From Bifidobacterium callitrichos DSM 23973 (GTDB taxonomy: Bacteria > Actinomycetota > Actinomycetes > Actinomycetales > Bifidobacteriaceae): a DNA stretch of 64,000 nucleotides. Shown here one piece after another: positions 43,742 through 54,218 of the stretch (position 1 is the stretch's first letter; each line of letters opens with the position of its first letter). Position numbers and translations under genes: made by a program. A model generated the notes under the pieces. The model was given only the letters and a program-made list of their open reading frames with translations. It did no database searches and was not told the DNA's origin. Where the stretch lies: positions 1 through 64,000 of the forward strand of contig NZ_JGYS01000003.1 of the NCBI RefSeq assembly GCF_000741175.1. The letters run 5' to 3'.

Positions 43742-46351
43742 TCACAGGGATTCGTTGTACTTACGGACCTTGAGGGTGCGCTTCGAGGAGTACACGTTCT
43801 CCAGAATGATGCGGCGCAGGGCCGCGTCGGCGTCCTCGTGGCCGGCCAGCCAGGATTCGCCGAGCGAAACCAGCTCGGCCGGATCGGCGTAGCCCGGGTA
43901 GAGGCCCTCGAGCAGCGCCTCGGCCATGTGGAAGGTCTTGTTCTTCCAGATCCAGTCGACGGTCTCGAAGTACTTGGCGGCATACGGGGCGGCCAGATCG
44001 GGGCGCGGGGTCGCGGCGAATCCGCGGGCCACGGCCTCAAGCTGGCTGTTGGTCAGATCGGCGTTGTTGAGCGCCTGATCCCACGCCCACGCCTTCGCTT
44101 CGGCGGTGCCCTTGACGGCGCGCGCACCGTAGGCGAACTCGCGGTTCTCCGTGGTCTCCTTCTTCTTGAGCTGGGCGTCGATATCGGCGTCGTCGTACTC
44201 GTTGACGGAGGCGAGGGCGTTGACGATCGTCCACGTGAAGTTGTTGTCGATCTCGAGGCCTTCGAGGCTCACGGAGCCGTCGAGCAGGCCGCGGGCGTTG
44301 GCAGCGAACGCGGCATCGCCCTCCTCGCCGTATCCGAGGTAGGCGGTGGCGAGCTGGAACTGGCTGTCGGAGCCGGCCTCGGCCGCACCCGCAAGCTTCC
44401 ACAGCTCGGCGGCCACGTGCTTCAGCACCTCGTCACGGCGGTCGGCGGCCACATAGTGGTGCGCGGTGGTGGACATGCAGGCCAGCGCGTAGCGGAACGT
44501 GGTGGACTCGGTCTCGGTGGCGAGCAGGCGCAGCGTCAGGTCGACGAAGCGCTCGGCCGGGAACTCCCCGTCGCGGGTCATGTCCCAGAAGGCCAGCCAG
44601 ATCACGGCGCGGGCGAGCGCATCGTCGAAGTCGGGCAGACGCTGCTCGGCGAATGCCAGCGAGTTGGCGTCGAAGCGGATCTTCGTGTAGGTCAGGTCCT
44701 CGTCGTTGATGAGCAGCAGGGCCGGGCGCGGCTTGCCGGCGGCCGCCGTGACGGCGGTGCTCTCGCCGTCCACGTCGAGCTCGAGGCGGTCGGTGCGCAC
44801 GATGCGTCCGGTCTTCCCGTCCTCGTTGTAGAAGCCGAGGGCGAGGCGGTGCGGACGCAGGACCGGGTGATCGGCGGGCGCGCTCTGGACGAGCGTGAGC
44901 GAGGCGATGGTGCCGTCGCCGTTCTCCTCGAGCTCCGGCGTGATCGTGTTGATGCCGGATTCCTCGAGCCACTTGGCGCTCCACGCATTGAGATCACGGC
45001 CGGAGGTGAGCTCCAGCTCGGCAAGCAGGTCGCCCAGCGTCGCGTTGGAGTACGCGTGCTTGTTGAGGTAGTTGTGGATGCCCTGGAAGAACCTCTCACG
45101 GCCCACGTAGAACACGAGCTGCTTCAACACGGAGGCGCCCTTGGCGTAGGTGATGCCGTCGAAGTTCACGTACGTGTCGTTGAGATCGTTGATCGGAGCG
45201 ACGATCGGATGCGTGGTGGGCAGCTGGTCCTGCCTCAATGCCCAGCTCTTCTCGCCGGAGCAGAACGTGGCCCACGCGTCGTGCCATTCGGTGGCCTCGG
45301 CGGTGGCGAGCGTGGAGGTGAACTCGGCGAAGGACTCGTTGAGCCACAGGTCGTTCCACCACTTCATCGTCACGTAGTCGCCGAACCACATGTGGGCGAG
45401 CTCGTGCAGGACGGTGACGACGCGGCGCTCGGCCAGGGCGTCGGTCACCTTGGACTCGAAGACGTAGGAGTCGCGGATCGTGACCATGCCGATGTTCTCC
45501 ATCGCGCCCGCGTTGTACTCGGGCACGTAGATCTGATCGAACTTGGCGTACGGGTAGGGCACGCCCCACGTCTTGGCGTAGAACGCGAAGCCCTTCTTGG
45601 TGATGTCGAACAGATAGTCGACGTCCTTGGCGAAGGCGTCGGCGACGGCCTGACGGCAGTACTGGGCCATCGGGATCGTGCGGCCGTCCTCGTTGCGGTA
45701 CTCGGTGTGCCATTCGGCGTACGGGCCGGCGCAGATGGCGGTCAGGTAGGAGCTCATCACCGGAGTCGGGTCGAAGGACCACAGGCGCGTGGTCTCGGCC
45801 GGCTTGGCCTCGAGCGTGCCCTCGGCGGTCAGACGGTCGTCGTCCTCGACGGACGCAGCCGGCATGTTGGAGGTGACGATCCAGCTCTTCGGGGCGAGCA
45901 CCTTGAAGTCGAAGGTGGCCTTGAGGTCGGGCTGGTCGAACACGGCGTACACGCGGCGGGCGTCCGGCACCTCGAACTGGGAGTAGAGGTACACGTTGCC
46001 GTCGGACGGGTCGACGGAGCGGTGCAGGCCCTCGCCGGTGTTGGAGTAGCGGCACAGCGCCTTGACCGAGACCTCGTTCTTGGTCTTCAGACCGGTCAGC
46101 TCGATGCGGTTGTCGACGAAGGCCTCGGACGGGTCGAGCCTCTGGCCGTTGAGGACGATCTCGCTCACCTCGTCGGCGATCAGGTCGAGGAAGGTGGACG
46201 AGCCCGGCTGCGCGTTGAAGCAGATCAGGACGTCCGAACCGAAGGTCTTCGCTCCGACGGTCAGATCGAGGTTCACATGGTAGTGGATGGGCGCTTCGAC
46301 GACGGCCTTGCGGGCCTCGGCCTCGATGCGGGTCAGATTCGCTCCGGGCAT
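43742..46351 (-). CDS. pepN: Aminopeptidase N (M1 family)
   Basis: 869 residues. The substrate motif GAMEN is in YNAGAMENIGMVTIRDS (about 280), and the zinc site HExxH-x18-E is in VLHELAHMWFGDYVTMKWWN followed by DLWLNESFAEF (about 315-340). The rest is the ERAP1-like helical C-terminus. It removes N-terminal amino acids from peptides in the cytoplasm. The ATG at 46351 (MPGANLTRIEAEA) has AAGGAG six bases upstream; a TTG start 24 bp upstream would place that site inside the gene. Confidence 0.95.
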   Translation of the reverse strand: MPGANLTRIEAEARKAVVEAPIHYHVNLDLTVGAKTFGSDVLICFNAQPGSSTFLDLIADEVSEIVLNGQRLDPSEAFVDNRIELTGLKTKNEVSVKALCRYSNTGEGLHRSVDPSDGNVYLYSQFEVPDARRVYAVFDQPDLKATFDFKVLAPKSWIVTSNMPAASVEDDDRLTAEGTLEAKPAETTRLWSFDPTPVMSSYLTAICAGPYAEWHTEYRNEDGRTIPMAQYCRQAVADAFAKDVDYLFDITKKGFAFYAKTWGVPYPYAKFDQIYVPEYNAGAMENIGMVTIRDSYVFESKVTDALAERRVVTVLHELAHMWFGDYVTMKWWNDLWLNESFAEFTSTLATAEATEWHDAWATFCSGEKSWALRQDQLPTTHPIVAPINDLNDTYVNFDGITYAKGASVLKQLVFYVGRERFFQGIHNYLNKHAYSNATLGDLLAELELTSGRDLNAWSAKWLEESGINTITPELEENGDGTIASLTLVQSAPADHPVLRPHRLALGFYNEDGKTGRIVRTDRLELDVDGESTAVTAAAGKPRPALLLINDEDLTYTKIRFDANSLAFAEQRLPDFDDALARAVIWLAFWDMTRDGEFPAERFVDLTLRLLATETESTTFRYALACMSTTAHHYVAADRRDEVLKHVAAELWKLAGAAEAGSDSQFQLATAYLGYGEEGDAAFAANARGLLDGSVSLEGLEIDNNFTWTIVNALASVNEYDDADIDAQLKKKETTENREFAYGARAVKGTAEAKAWAWDQALNNADLTNSQLEAVARGFAATPRPDLAAPYAAKYFETVDWIWKNKTFHMAEALLEGLYPGYADPAELVSLGESWLAGHEDADAALRRIILENVYSSKRTLKVRKYNESL

Positions 46352-46376
46352 GTATTGCTCCTTATACATGAACAAG

Positions 46377-46402
46377 GCTCCCCCTTGATAAGGAGGGGGA
46401 GC
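46377..46402. terminator. Hairpin in the rnj-pepN gap
   Basis: GCTCCCCC (46377-46384) and GGGGGAGC (46395-46402) form an 8-bp stem. The T-run (GGTTTTTA) lies on the plus-strand side, so it is a better terminator for plus-strand transcripts than for rnj. It sits about 25 bp before the pepN ATG and could affect its translation. Confidence 0.5.
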
Positions 46403-46461
46403 TGGTTTTTACGTGGAATGGTGTGAGGGATGGGACTCGGCGTCTACGACCGTCTTGACGA

Positions 46462-48408
46462 CTACTGGGCGTCGACGTCGGTGGCGATGTCGGCCACGAC
46501 CGGCACGATCATCGGCTTGCGCTTGAGCTGGCGGGCGATCCATCCGCCGAGCGTGCGACGCATGATCTGCTGCAGCTTGTACGTGTCGGTGGTGCCCTGC
46601 ATCATCGCGTCGTTGAGCTGCTCGACGATCTGGTGACGGACCTTGTCGAACTCGCTCTCGTCCTCGGCCACGGCGTTCAGGTAGATCTTCGGGCCGGAGA
46701 CCACGTCGCGTGCATCGGTGTCGACCACGACGAACGCGGAGACGAAGCCCTCGGTGCCGAGGATGCGGCGCTTCTCGAGCTCCTCGTCGGTCAGTTCGCC
46801 GACCGAATCACCGTCGACGTACACGTAGCCGCACGGCACGGAGCCGACGACCGCGGCCTTGCCGTGGTAGAGGTCGACGACGTCGCCGTCCTCGGCGAGG
46901 ACCACGTTCTGCGGGTCCACGCCGGTCTTGACGGCCAGCAGGCCGTTGGCCACGAGGTGGCGGTTCTCGCCGTGGATCGGCATCGCGCACTTGGGCTTGA
47001 CGATGTTGTACATGTACAGCAGCTCGCCCTCATTGCAGTGGCCGGACACGTGCACGGCCGCGTTGTCGCGGTTGACGACCTTGGCGCCGAGCTGCACGAG
47101 CTTGTTGATGACCTTGTAGACGCCGTGCTCGTTGCCCGGGATCAGGGAGCTGGCGAGGATGACGGTGTCGAACTCGTTGATGTGGATGTCGCGGTGGTTG
47201 CCGTCGGCGATGCGGCCGAGGGCGGCCATCGGCTCGCCCTGCGAACCGGTGCACATGTAGACGAGCTTGTCGTCCTGGATGTCGTTGGCCTGCTTCAGGT
47301 CCACGACGGTGCCCTCCGGGATGTGCAGGTATCCGAGGTCGGCTGCGATGGACATGTTGCGCACCATCGAACGGCCGACGAAGACGACCTTGCGTCCGTA
47401 CTTGTGGGCGGTGTCGACGACCTGCTGCACGCGGTGGACGTGGCTGGAGAAGCTCGCGACGATGATCTTGCGGGTGGCCTGCGCGAACGCCTGATCGAGC
47501 GCCGGACCGATGGAGGTCTCCGGCTTGACGAAGCCCGGCACCTCGGCGTTCGTGGAATCCATCATGAGCAGATCCACGCCCTTCTCGCCGATCTTGCCGA
47601 ACTCGACCAGATCGGTGATCTTGTGGTCGAGCGGCAGCTGGTCGAGCTTGATGTCGCCGGTGTCGATGAGGGAACCGGCCGGGGTCTTCACGTGCACGGC
47701 GAGCGCATCGGGGATGGAGTGGGTGACGGTGACGAACTCGAGCTCGAAGGGGCCGACCTTGAGCTTGTCACGGCCCTGGACCTCCACCTTGGTGGGGTTC
47801 TGGTGATGTTCCTTGCACTTCGCGTCGACGAAGGCGAGGGTGAGCTTGGAGCCGATCAGCGGGATGTCCGGACGGAGCTTCAACAGGTACGGCACGCCGC
47901 CGATGTGATCCTCGTGGCCGTGCGTCAGCACTAGCGCCTCGACCTGGTCGAGCCGGTCCTTGATGTAGCTGAAATCGGGCAGGATAAGGTCGACGCCCGG
48001 CTGCTCCTCCTCCGGGAAGAGCACGCCGCAGTCGATGAGCAGCAGGTGACCGTTGTATTCGATCACGTTCATGTTGCGGCCGATTTCGCCCAGACCGCCG
48101 AGCGGCGTGATGCGCATCGAACCCTTGCGGTACTTCGGCGGGGCGATGAGCACCGCATCCTGCTGGGGCGCGGTGGCCTGAGTGCCGACGTTCTGGCGGC
48201 GGGAGCGGGACGCGCCGGAGGCGCCACGCGAACGGCTGCCGTTGGAACGGCTCCTGCCTCGCGTGTTGGAGGCGGAACGGCCGGACGTACGTGCGGCGGA
48301 GGTGCGGCCCGAAGCCGCGCGGCCGGCGCCGCGGCGGCGGGAACCGGAGGATTTCCTGGCGCCCTTGGCGGCGCCTTCATTGGTATTGCTGGTTTGTTCT
48401 TGTGCCAT
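46462..48408 (-). CDS. rnj: Ribonuclease J
   Basis: 648 residues. A basic Arg/Ser/Gly-rich N-terminal extension of about 85 residues (with GSRRRGAGRAASGRTSAART) is followed by a metallo-beta-lactamase/beta-CASP core. Its metal site is ALVLTHGHEDHIGGVPYLL (about 164), later VSGHCNEGELLYMYNIVKP and MPIHGENRHLVANGL. It is a 5'-3' exo- and endoribonuclease for mRNA decay and rRNA maturation. Actinobacterial enzymes have similar basic extensions. The gene order dapB-dapA-rnj is typical for the phylum. Confidence 0.95.
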   Translation of the reverse strand: MAQEQTSNTNEGAAKGARKSSGSRRRGAGRAASGRTSAARTSGRSASNTRGRSRSNGSRSRGASGASRSRRQNVGTQATAPQQDAVLIAPPKYRKGSMRITPLGGLGEIGRNMNVIEYNGHLLLIDCGVLFPEEEQPGVDLILPDFSYIKDRLDQVEALVLTHGHEDHIGGVPYLLKLRPDIPLIGSKLTLAFVDAKCKEHHQNPTKVEVQGRDKLKVGPFELEFVTVTHSIPDALAVHVKTPAGSLIDTGDIKLDQLPLDHKITDLVEFGKIGEKGVDLLMMDSTNAEVPGFVKPETSIGPALDQAFAQATRKIIVASFSSHVHRVQQVVDTAHKYGRKVVFVGRSMVRNMSIAADLGYLHIPEGTVVDLKQANDIQDDKLVYMCTGSQGEPMAALGRIADGNHRDIHINEFDTVILASSLIPGNEHGVYKVINKLVQLGAKVVNRDNAAVHVSGHCNEGELLYMYNIVKPKCAMPIHGENRHLVANGLLAVKTGVDPQNVVLAEDGDVVDLYHGKAAVVGSVPCGYVYVDGDSVGELTDEELEKRRILGTEGFVSAFVVVDTDARDVVSGPKIYLNAVAEDESEFDKVRHQIVEQLNDAMMQGTTDTYKLQQIMRRTLGGWIARQLKRKPMIVPVVADIATDVDAQ

Positions 48409-48477
48409 GACTTTCTTGTATTTCCTGTATGTACTTCGGTGCCCCCGCGCTCTCGCGGAGGCGACGTGTGGAGCGCC

Positions 48478-49383
48478 TTACAGCAGTCCGGCCGCGTGCA
48501 TGCCGGCCCTGGCCTTCTCGATCTGGGCCTCGTCCGGTCCGATGTTCGGCAGACGCATGGTGGTGGAGTCGAGGATGCCGCGCACCTTGAGCGCGGCCTT
48601 GGCCATGACGGCCTGATAGCCGTCGCCGTTCAGGGCGTGAACCAGCGGGGCGAGCTGGTTGGCGAGGCGCTGGGCCTCGTGGATGTCGCCGCGGTCGAAC
48701 GCCTCGACGAGCTGGCGCATCGGGTGGGCCGCTGCATGCGCGATGACGGAGATGATGCCCACCGCGCCGATGGACAGGAACGGCAGGAACAGGCCGTCGT
48801 CGCCCGAGTACCAGGCGAGTCCGGTGCGCTGCTGCTTCTCGACGGCCGCTGCGAGGTCGCCGGTGGCGTCCTTGACCGCCACGACGTGTTCGAGCGCCGC
48901 GAGACGGTCGTAGGTCTCGACCTTGACCTTCAGTCCGGTGCGGCCGGGCACGTCGTAGACGATGATCGGCTTGTCGGTGCTCTCGTCGACGGCCCTGTAG
49001 TGGCCGACGACGCCGTCCTGCGAGGGGCGGGAGTAGTACGGCATGACGACGAGCACCGCATCGGCGCCCGCCTCCTGGGTCTGTTCGACCATGCGCACGG
49101 TGTGCGCGGTGTCGTTGGAGCCGGCGCCGGAGATCACCGGCACGTCCACGACCTCCTTGACCGCACGGACGAGATCGACCTTCTCCTCCATGTGGGTGAC
49201 GGGCGATTCGCCGGTGGTACCGTTGACCACCAGGCCATCGGCCCCATCCGCGACCAACTGTTTGGCGAGTTTCTGCGCCGCCTCGTAGTCGACCTCGCCG
49301 TTGGATTTCATGGGGGTGATCATGGCGGGAAGGATGCGCCCGAACGGGGCAGGATTCAGCAGATGCATATCGCTCTCAGTCAT
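48478..49383 (-). CDS. dapA: 4-hydroxy-tetrahydrodipicolinate synthase
   Basis: 301 residues, TIM-barrel aldolase. GLVVNGTTGESPVTHMEEK contains the Thr-Thr motif, AVLVVMPYYSRPSQDGVVGH the catalytic tyrosine and HVVAVKDATGDLAAAVE the Schiff-base lysine. It condenses pyruvate and aspartate semialdehyde in lysine/diaminopimelate synthesis. It lies between dapB (118 bp upstream) and rnj (69 bp downstream). Confidence 0.95.
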   Translation of the reverse strand: MTESDMHLLNPAPFGRILPAMITPMKSNGEVDYEAAQKLAKQLVADGADGLVVNGTTGESPVTHMEEKVDLVRAVKEVVDVPVISGAGSNDTAHTVRMVEQTQEAGADAVLVVMPYYSRPSQDGVVGHYRAVDESTDKPIIVYDVPGRTGLKVKVETYDRLAALEHVVAVKDATGDLAAAVEKQQRTGLAWYSGDDGLFLPFLSIGAVGIISVIAHAAAHPMRQLVEAFDRGDIHEAQRLANQLAPLVHALNGDGYQAVMAKAALKVRGILDSTTMRLPNIGPDEAQIEKARAGMHAAGLL

Positions 49384-49501
49384 ATCGCTTACCGTACTTC
49401 GCGTTGTGGACGCCTATTGTTAACTCTCGACGTCGTCGCCCGGACGACGTGACGTCGGCCTTGCGGCCCCGTGTCCCTACGGCCCTACAGGCTCGCAGGG
49501 C

Positions 49502-50257
49502 TCACAGGTCGAGGAAGTTGTCGAGGCCGACGGTCAGCCCGGCGGGGGCGTCGGAGGCCACCTTGCGCACGGCGAGCAGCACGCCGGGCATGAAGGAGCC
49601 GCGGTCGAAGCTGTCGGCGCGGATCACGAGCTGCTCGCCGGCGTTGCCGAAGAGCACCTCCTCGTGCGCGTTGAGGCCGCGCAGGCGCACGGCGTGCACG
49701 TGGATGCCGTCGACGACCTGGCCGCGCGAGCCGCCGTCGGTCTGGGTGTTGTCCGGAACCGGGCCGAGGCCGGCTGCCCTGCGTGCGGCGGCGATGCCCT
49801 GCGCGGTGTGGATGGCGGTGCCGGAGGGGGCGTCCACCTTGTTCGGATGATGCATCTCGATGATCTCCACGGATTCGAAATACCTCGCGGCCTGCGTGGC
49901 GAAGTGGTCGGCGAGGACGGCGGAGATCGCGAAGTTCGGCGCGATGAACACCTTCTGGCTCTCGGGCCTCGGACCGGCGGCGATGGCTCCACGCACCTGA
50001 TCGAGCTTCTCCTCGGTCCAGCCGGTGGTGCCGACGACCACGTCGACGCCCTGAGCGATGAGGGCGAGCACGTTCGTCAGGCTCACGGCCGGCACGGTGA
50101 ACTCGACGACCACGTCGGTGTTCTCCGGCGTGATGGCGGTCAGGTCGTCGCCCGCGTCAAGCGCCAGCGCCAGCTGCATGCCGTCCGCTCCGCTGACCGC
50201 CTCGACGACGTGCGATCCCATGCGTCCCTTGGCTCCAACAACCGAAACCCTGATCAT
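49502..50257 (-). CDS. dapB: 4-hydroxy-tetrahydrodipicolinate reductase
   Basis: 251 residues starting MIRVSVVGAKGRMGSHVVEA, the NAD(P)H-binding motif. VVVGTTGWTEEKLDQVR and the catalytic EIIEMHHPNKVDAPSGTA are present. It produces tetrahydrodipicolinate for DAP and lysine. The start at 50257 was chosen by family N-terminus; the frame is open 73 codons further but there overlaps the helicase gene in another frame. Confidence 0.95.
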   Translation of the reverse strand: MIRVSVVGAKGRMGSHVVEAVSGADGMQLALALDAGDDLTAITPENTDVVVEFTVPAVSLTNVLALIAQGVDVVVGTTGWTEEKLDQVRGAIAAGPRPESQKVFIAPNFAISAVLADHFATQAARYFESVEIIEMHHPNKVDAPSGTAIHTAQGIAAARRAAGLGPVPDNTQTDGGSRGQVVDGIHVHAVRLRGLNAHEEVLFGNAGEQLVIRADSFDRGSFMPGVLLAVRKVASDAPAGLTVGLDNFLDL

Positions 50258-50306
50258 GCCTGCATTCCCTTCTGTTCGGACGTCCGTTTCCTTTTTCTCG
50301 AGACTA

Positions 50307-53300
50307 TCATCCGAGCAGCCCCAGAAGATCGTCGCGGCTGAGTGTGGAGATCGTCGCCGGCGCGGCCGCGGCGAGCGCCTCGGCGTCGGTGAACCGGCGC
50401 GCCAGCTCGCTTTTGCTGTGCTGCAGGTCGAGGATCCGCTCCTCGATGGTGTCCTTGGCGACGATCCGGTACACATCCACGTCCCGACGCTGTCCGATGC
50501 GATGGGCGCGATCGGTGGCCTGATCCTGCGCCGCGGCGTTCCACCATGGGTCGGCGTGGATGACGACGCTCGCGCCCACGAGGTTCAGTCCCGTGTTGCC
50601 CGCCTTCAGGGAGATGAGGAAGACCGGAGTGTCGTCCGCGTTGAAGCGGTCGACCAGCTCGAGCCGCCTGCGCTTCGGGGTCGAACCGGTGATCGTGTAG
50701 TAGGCGACGTCGTCCCGGTCGAGACGGGCGGCGATCAGGTCCAGGAAGCTCGTGAACTGGGAGAAGACGAGCGCCTTCTTGCCTTCGGACATGCAACTGG
50801 AGATGAGCTCCTCGATGGCGGCGAGCTTGGCGGAATGGTCCTTCGCGTTCGCATAGAGCAGACGCGGATCGCAGCAGATCTGCCTCAGCTTCATGAGTTC
50901 GGCGAGGATCTGGATCCGGGAGGTGTTGAAGTCGGCGTCCGCGCTGTGTTCGAGCTGCTGGCGCAGACGCTGCTCGTGCGCGGCGTACAGTCTGCGCTGC
51001 TCGCCCTCCAGCTGCACGGTGACGGTGGTTTCGATCTTGTCCGGCAGATCGGTGAGGACCTGCGCCTTGAGACGGCGTTTGATGAACACGCCGACGAGCG
51101 CCTGCAGCCGGTGCGCGACCCGCTCCCCTTCCGGGTTGACCTCGGCGGCGGCGCGGCCCTCGGCCGTGGATCGGTCGGCGGCACGCGCGTTGGAGATCGG
51201 CAGTTCGTAGCGTTCGTGGAATCGCCGGTAGGAGCCAAGGAGCCCCGGCATGAGGAAGTCGAAGATGCTCCACAGTTCGCTCAGACGGTTCTCGATGGGC
51301 GTGCCGGTCAGGGCGAAGCGATGCTCGGCGTCGATCGCCTTGACGGCCTTGGCGATCTTCGTGGTGTGGTTCTTGATGACCTGCGCCTCGTCGAGCGCCA
51401 TCACGTCGAAGCGTACGTCCTTGTAGTCGTCGACGTCGCGACGCAGCAGATCGTACGAGGTGATGAGCACGGAGCCCTTGCCGACGCACCGCGCGATGGC
51501 GTCGCGACGCTCGGCCTTCGTGCCCGCTACGGCCACGACGTCGACCCCGGGCGCGAATTTGGAGAATTCCGCCACCCAGTTGTAGACGAGCGATGCCGGG
51601 CACACGATGAGCGAGGGCGCGGGTTGGGCTGCGCCGGAGACATCAGCGGCGGTGTCGTCGACGGCGGTGTCGTCATGCGCGTCCAACAACGAAAGCAGCA
51701 GGGCAATCAGCTGCACGGACTTGCCCAGACCCATCTCGTCGGCGAGGATGCCGCCGAATCCCTTGTCGCACAGGGTGCGCAGCCACCTGAATCCCTCCAC
51801 CTGATAGGGGCGCAGCACGTGGGCGAGCTCGTTCGGCACCGCATAACGGCTGGGATCGATGGTCTTCAGCTCGTCCACGTAGCGCATGAACGACGGCTCC
51901 TTGCGCACGCCCTCGCCGGCGAGCTCCCCGTCGAGCAGGAACGCCTGCATGCCGGGCAGGGTGACGGGTCCGTCATTGAGCTCCGATTCGTCGAGATCGA
52001 GGTCGGCGGCGACCCTGTCGAGCGCATCGAGCTTCGCGCCGCGCAGGTCGACGAACGTGCCGTCCTTCAGCCGGTGGAAACGCTGTCTGCGGCGGTATGA
52101 GGCGAGGAGCGCACCCACCTCGTCGGGCGGCACCTCGTCGGCGATCGGCGAGATCTCCACGAGATTCGACCTGATCGCGAGCCCCACGGTCACGCTCGGC
52201 GGCTTCGGCGCGAGCAGACGGTCGAAGGCGGGCGTCGTGAACACCCTGCCCATAGCGCGCAGGGCGGGCAGGCCCTCGTCGAACAGGGCGATGATGCGCA
52301 TGGTCTCGTCTCGTCCGATGAACGCCGGGTCCGCACTCGAGGGAATCGCGAAATACGTGCGCACCAGGTCGAGCATCGCGCGTTCGGCGGCGAAATCATG
52401 TCCGGCGCCGACCATCGGCGTCGCGCCGGCGATGAAGTCTCCCCCGCGCTGGGGCACGATCGTCGTCTCGCGATCACCGTAGCGGGCCTTCGCCACGCAG
52501 GTGATGCCCTTGTCGTCGCGGTCGAGGTAGAACTCGGGCTCGCATTCGACGGGGCGCAGAAGTTCGATCTCGCGTGGCACGTCCCCGGCGCTCATCAGGC
52601 CCGCGTCGACGAGGCGGGGCATCAGCGTGCGCGCGAACAGCGGCGCGTCGTCGAACGCGACGATCTCGCCGTTCGGATCCTCGCCACAGACCACGGGAAG
52701 CAGGTCAGCGAACGGTTCGAGCGGCTTCGGACAGCGGACGAACCGGTATCCGACGGCGCTGATGCGCATGGTGGAATGCGCCCGGCTCGTCAGCATGGTA
52801 TTGCGCAGCGCACGACGACCATGCGCGTCGGCGGGTGGCATGAGCAGCCATACGCCGTCGTCCCCGGCGATCGTCGTCTCAATCGGAGGACGCCCGTGCA
52901 ACGAGTAGCCGTCGACGCCGCCATCGCCGTTGATGCGGGTCATCGAGACGACGGGCATCGCGTCCGGGCCCTCGCCGTTGACCGGCACATAGACCGGAGA
53001 CCGGTTGAACCATTCGTCGAGCACCAGTCCGATGCGCGTGTTGTCGGAGCCGGCAGCATCGGGGGCGGCGGCCACGATGTCGAGCAGTCGCGCGGTCTCC
53101 GATTCGGCGAGCGGCAGATGCCGGTCGATGCGCACCGATCCCAGAGCGCCGTATCGCACATCCTGCAGGTCGACGGCCCGACGCACGTCCTCGATGCGGT
53201 TCAGGAAGCCGAGCATCGCGCGCGAACGCGAGTCGAGCATCGCCGGCGTATGCGTGAACGCGAGCTTCTGCCCGTAGGCGCGGTAGCTCGACAGCCGCAT

Positions 53301-54023
53301 GTCGTCAAGCAGGGTGGAGATCGATTTGAGCACGTACATGGCGCCTTCGACGCCGATGCGGAACTCAACGCTCCACCGCCCGTCGAGATAGCTCAGGATG
53401 GGAGCGAGCATGACCGAACCGGGGACGACCTTCGGTTGCGACGCACGGCCGCGCCCGTCCGACGTACCGGCGTTGATCATCGATTCGCGGCGTCTGGCGC
53501 GACGAGCCTGATCATCCTGCTCGTCGAGCTGCTGCATCGCCGCGAGCAGCCGACGCGACGACGAGATGGACTGCGGCGCTCCGAAACCGTCGAAACGATC
53601 CGGATCGTTGATGAACGCGATCACGAGGGCCGCCATATGCTTGCAGATATCGTAGCCGCGCGCGTATGCGGGACAGGTGCATCCGCCGCCGCTGATCTCA
53701 CCGGTGTCGGCGTTGAAGTAGACATTGACCGTATACCTGCTGGACGGGCTGGACGTGCCTCTGATCCGCCCGGTTATGGTCGCCGATCCGGTGCGCGCGT
53801 CCAACGTGTAGTCGAGGGAATCCATCATCGAGACGGCGTGGTCCGCGATCGAGCGGGCGCGGGCGAGCACGGCCGGCGAGGTGTCGTGCCGCAGCGACGT
53901 GTACAGCGGCAATCCCACCGCACCGCCCCGCGGCGCTCCGAACGAGGGGCCGGACATGGCGGGATCGCCGTCGTCGAAACCGTCGGGGGATCCCGACACG
54001 CGGCCGAATACGCTCAAGCCCAT
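50307..54023 (-). CDS. SWIM zinc finger and SNF2-family DEAD/DEAH helicase
   Basis: About 1238 residues. The N-terminal SWIM finger (about 110-130) is GGGCTCPAYARGYDICKHMA. A long middle region (about 200-700) has no motif I recognise. The SNF2 ATPase follows: ILADEMGLGKSVQLIALLLS (about 764), FDVMALDEAQVIKNHTT (Walker B), FALTGTPIENRLSELWSIFD, and the C-terminal lobe with HADPWWNAAAQDQATDRAHR then IGQRRDVDVYRIVAKDTIEE. Such RapA/HepA-like proteins remodel RNA polymerase or DNA complexes. The ATG at 54023 follows GAAGGGG; a GTG at 54062 is weaker. It is divergent from coaBC. Confidence 0.9.
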   Translation of the reverse strand: MGLSVFGRVSGSPDGFDDGDPAMSGPSFGAPRGGAVGLPLYTSLRHDTSPAVLARARSIADHAVSMMDSLDYTLDARTGSATITGRIRGTSSPSSRYTVNVYFNADTGEISGGGCTCPAYARGYDICKHMAALVIAFINDPDRFDGFGAPQSISSSRRLLAAMQQLDEQDDQARRARRRESMINAGTSDGRGRASQPKVVPGSVMLAPILSYLDGRWSVEFRIGVEGAMYVLKSISTLLDDMRLSSYRAYGQKLAFTHTPAMLDSRSRAMLGFLNRIEDVRRAVDLQDVRYGALGSVRIDRHLPLAESETARLLDIVAAAPDAAGSDNTRIGLVLDEWFNRSPVYVPVNGEGPDAMPVVSMTRINGDGGVDGYSLHGRPPIETTIAGDDGVWLLMPPADAHGRRALRNTMLTSRAHSTMRISAVGYRFVRCPKPLEPFADLLPVVCGEDPNGEIVAFDDAPLFARTLMPRLVDAGLMSAGDVPREIELLRPVECEPEFYLDRDDKGITCVAKARYGDRETTIVPQRGGDFIAGATPMVGAGHDFAAERAMLDLVRTYFAIPSSADPAFIGRDETMRIIALFDEGLPALRAMGRVFTTPAFDRLLAPKPPSVTVGLAIRSNLVEISPIADEVPPDEVGALLASYRRRQRFHRLKDGTFVDLRGAKLDALDRVAADLDLDESELNDGPVTLPGMQAFLLDGELAGEGVRKEPSFMRYVDELKTIDPSRYAVPNELAHVLRPYQVEGFRWLRTLCDKGFGGILADEMGLGKSVQLIALLLSLLDAHDDTAVDDTAADVSGAAQPAPSLIVCPASLVYNWVAEFSKFAPGVDVVAVAGTKAERRDAIARCVGKGSVLITSYDLLRRDVDDYKDVRFDVMALDEAQVIKNHTTKIAKAVKAIDAEHRFALTGTPIENRLSELWSIFDFLMPGLLGSYRRFHERYELPISNARAADRSTAEGRAAAEVNPEGERVAHRLQALVGVFIKRRLKAQVLTDLPDKIETTVTVQLEGEQRRLYAAHEQRLRQQLEHSADADFNTSRIQILAELMKLRQICCDPRLLYANAKDHSAKLAAIEELISSCMSEGKKALVFSQFTSFLDLIAARLDRDDVAYYTITGSTPKRRRLELVDRFNADDTPVFLISLKAGNTGLNLVGASVVIHADPWWNAAAQDQATDRAHRIGQRRDVDVYRIVAKDTIEERILDLQHSKSELARRFTDAEALAAAAPATISTLSRDDLLGLLG

Positions 54024-54218
54024 TGCATCCCCTTCCCGCCATGGTCCTTTCCGTTCCGCCACGGTCCATCATCGCCATTGTAGTGACGACTTGCCACCGC
54101 CGACGTGACCTCGCGGCTATACTGGGGCATCGGCGCCGATGGAAGGTCCGCGGCGACCGGCCATGCATGGAGGCATCGGCATACGCGTACCCGGCGAAAA
54201 CCGGGGCGGGAGGCGGTT

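Noticed and set aside
43838-46426. 862-codon plus-strand frame opposite pepN
   Set aside because: Composition is Val/Gly/Glu/Arg-rich without motifs, as expected for the mirror of a GC-rich gene; pepN carries GAMEN and HExxH on the other strand.
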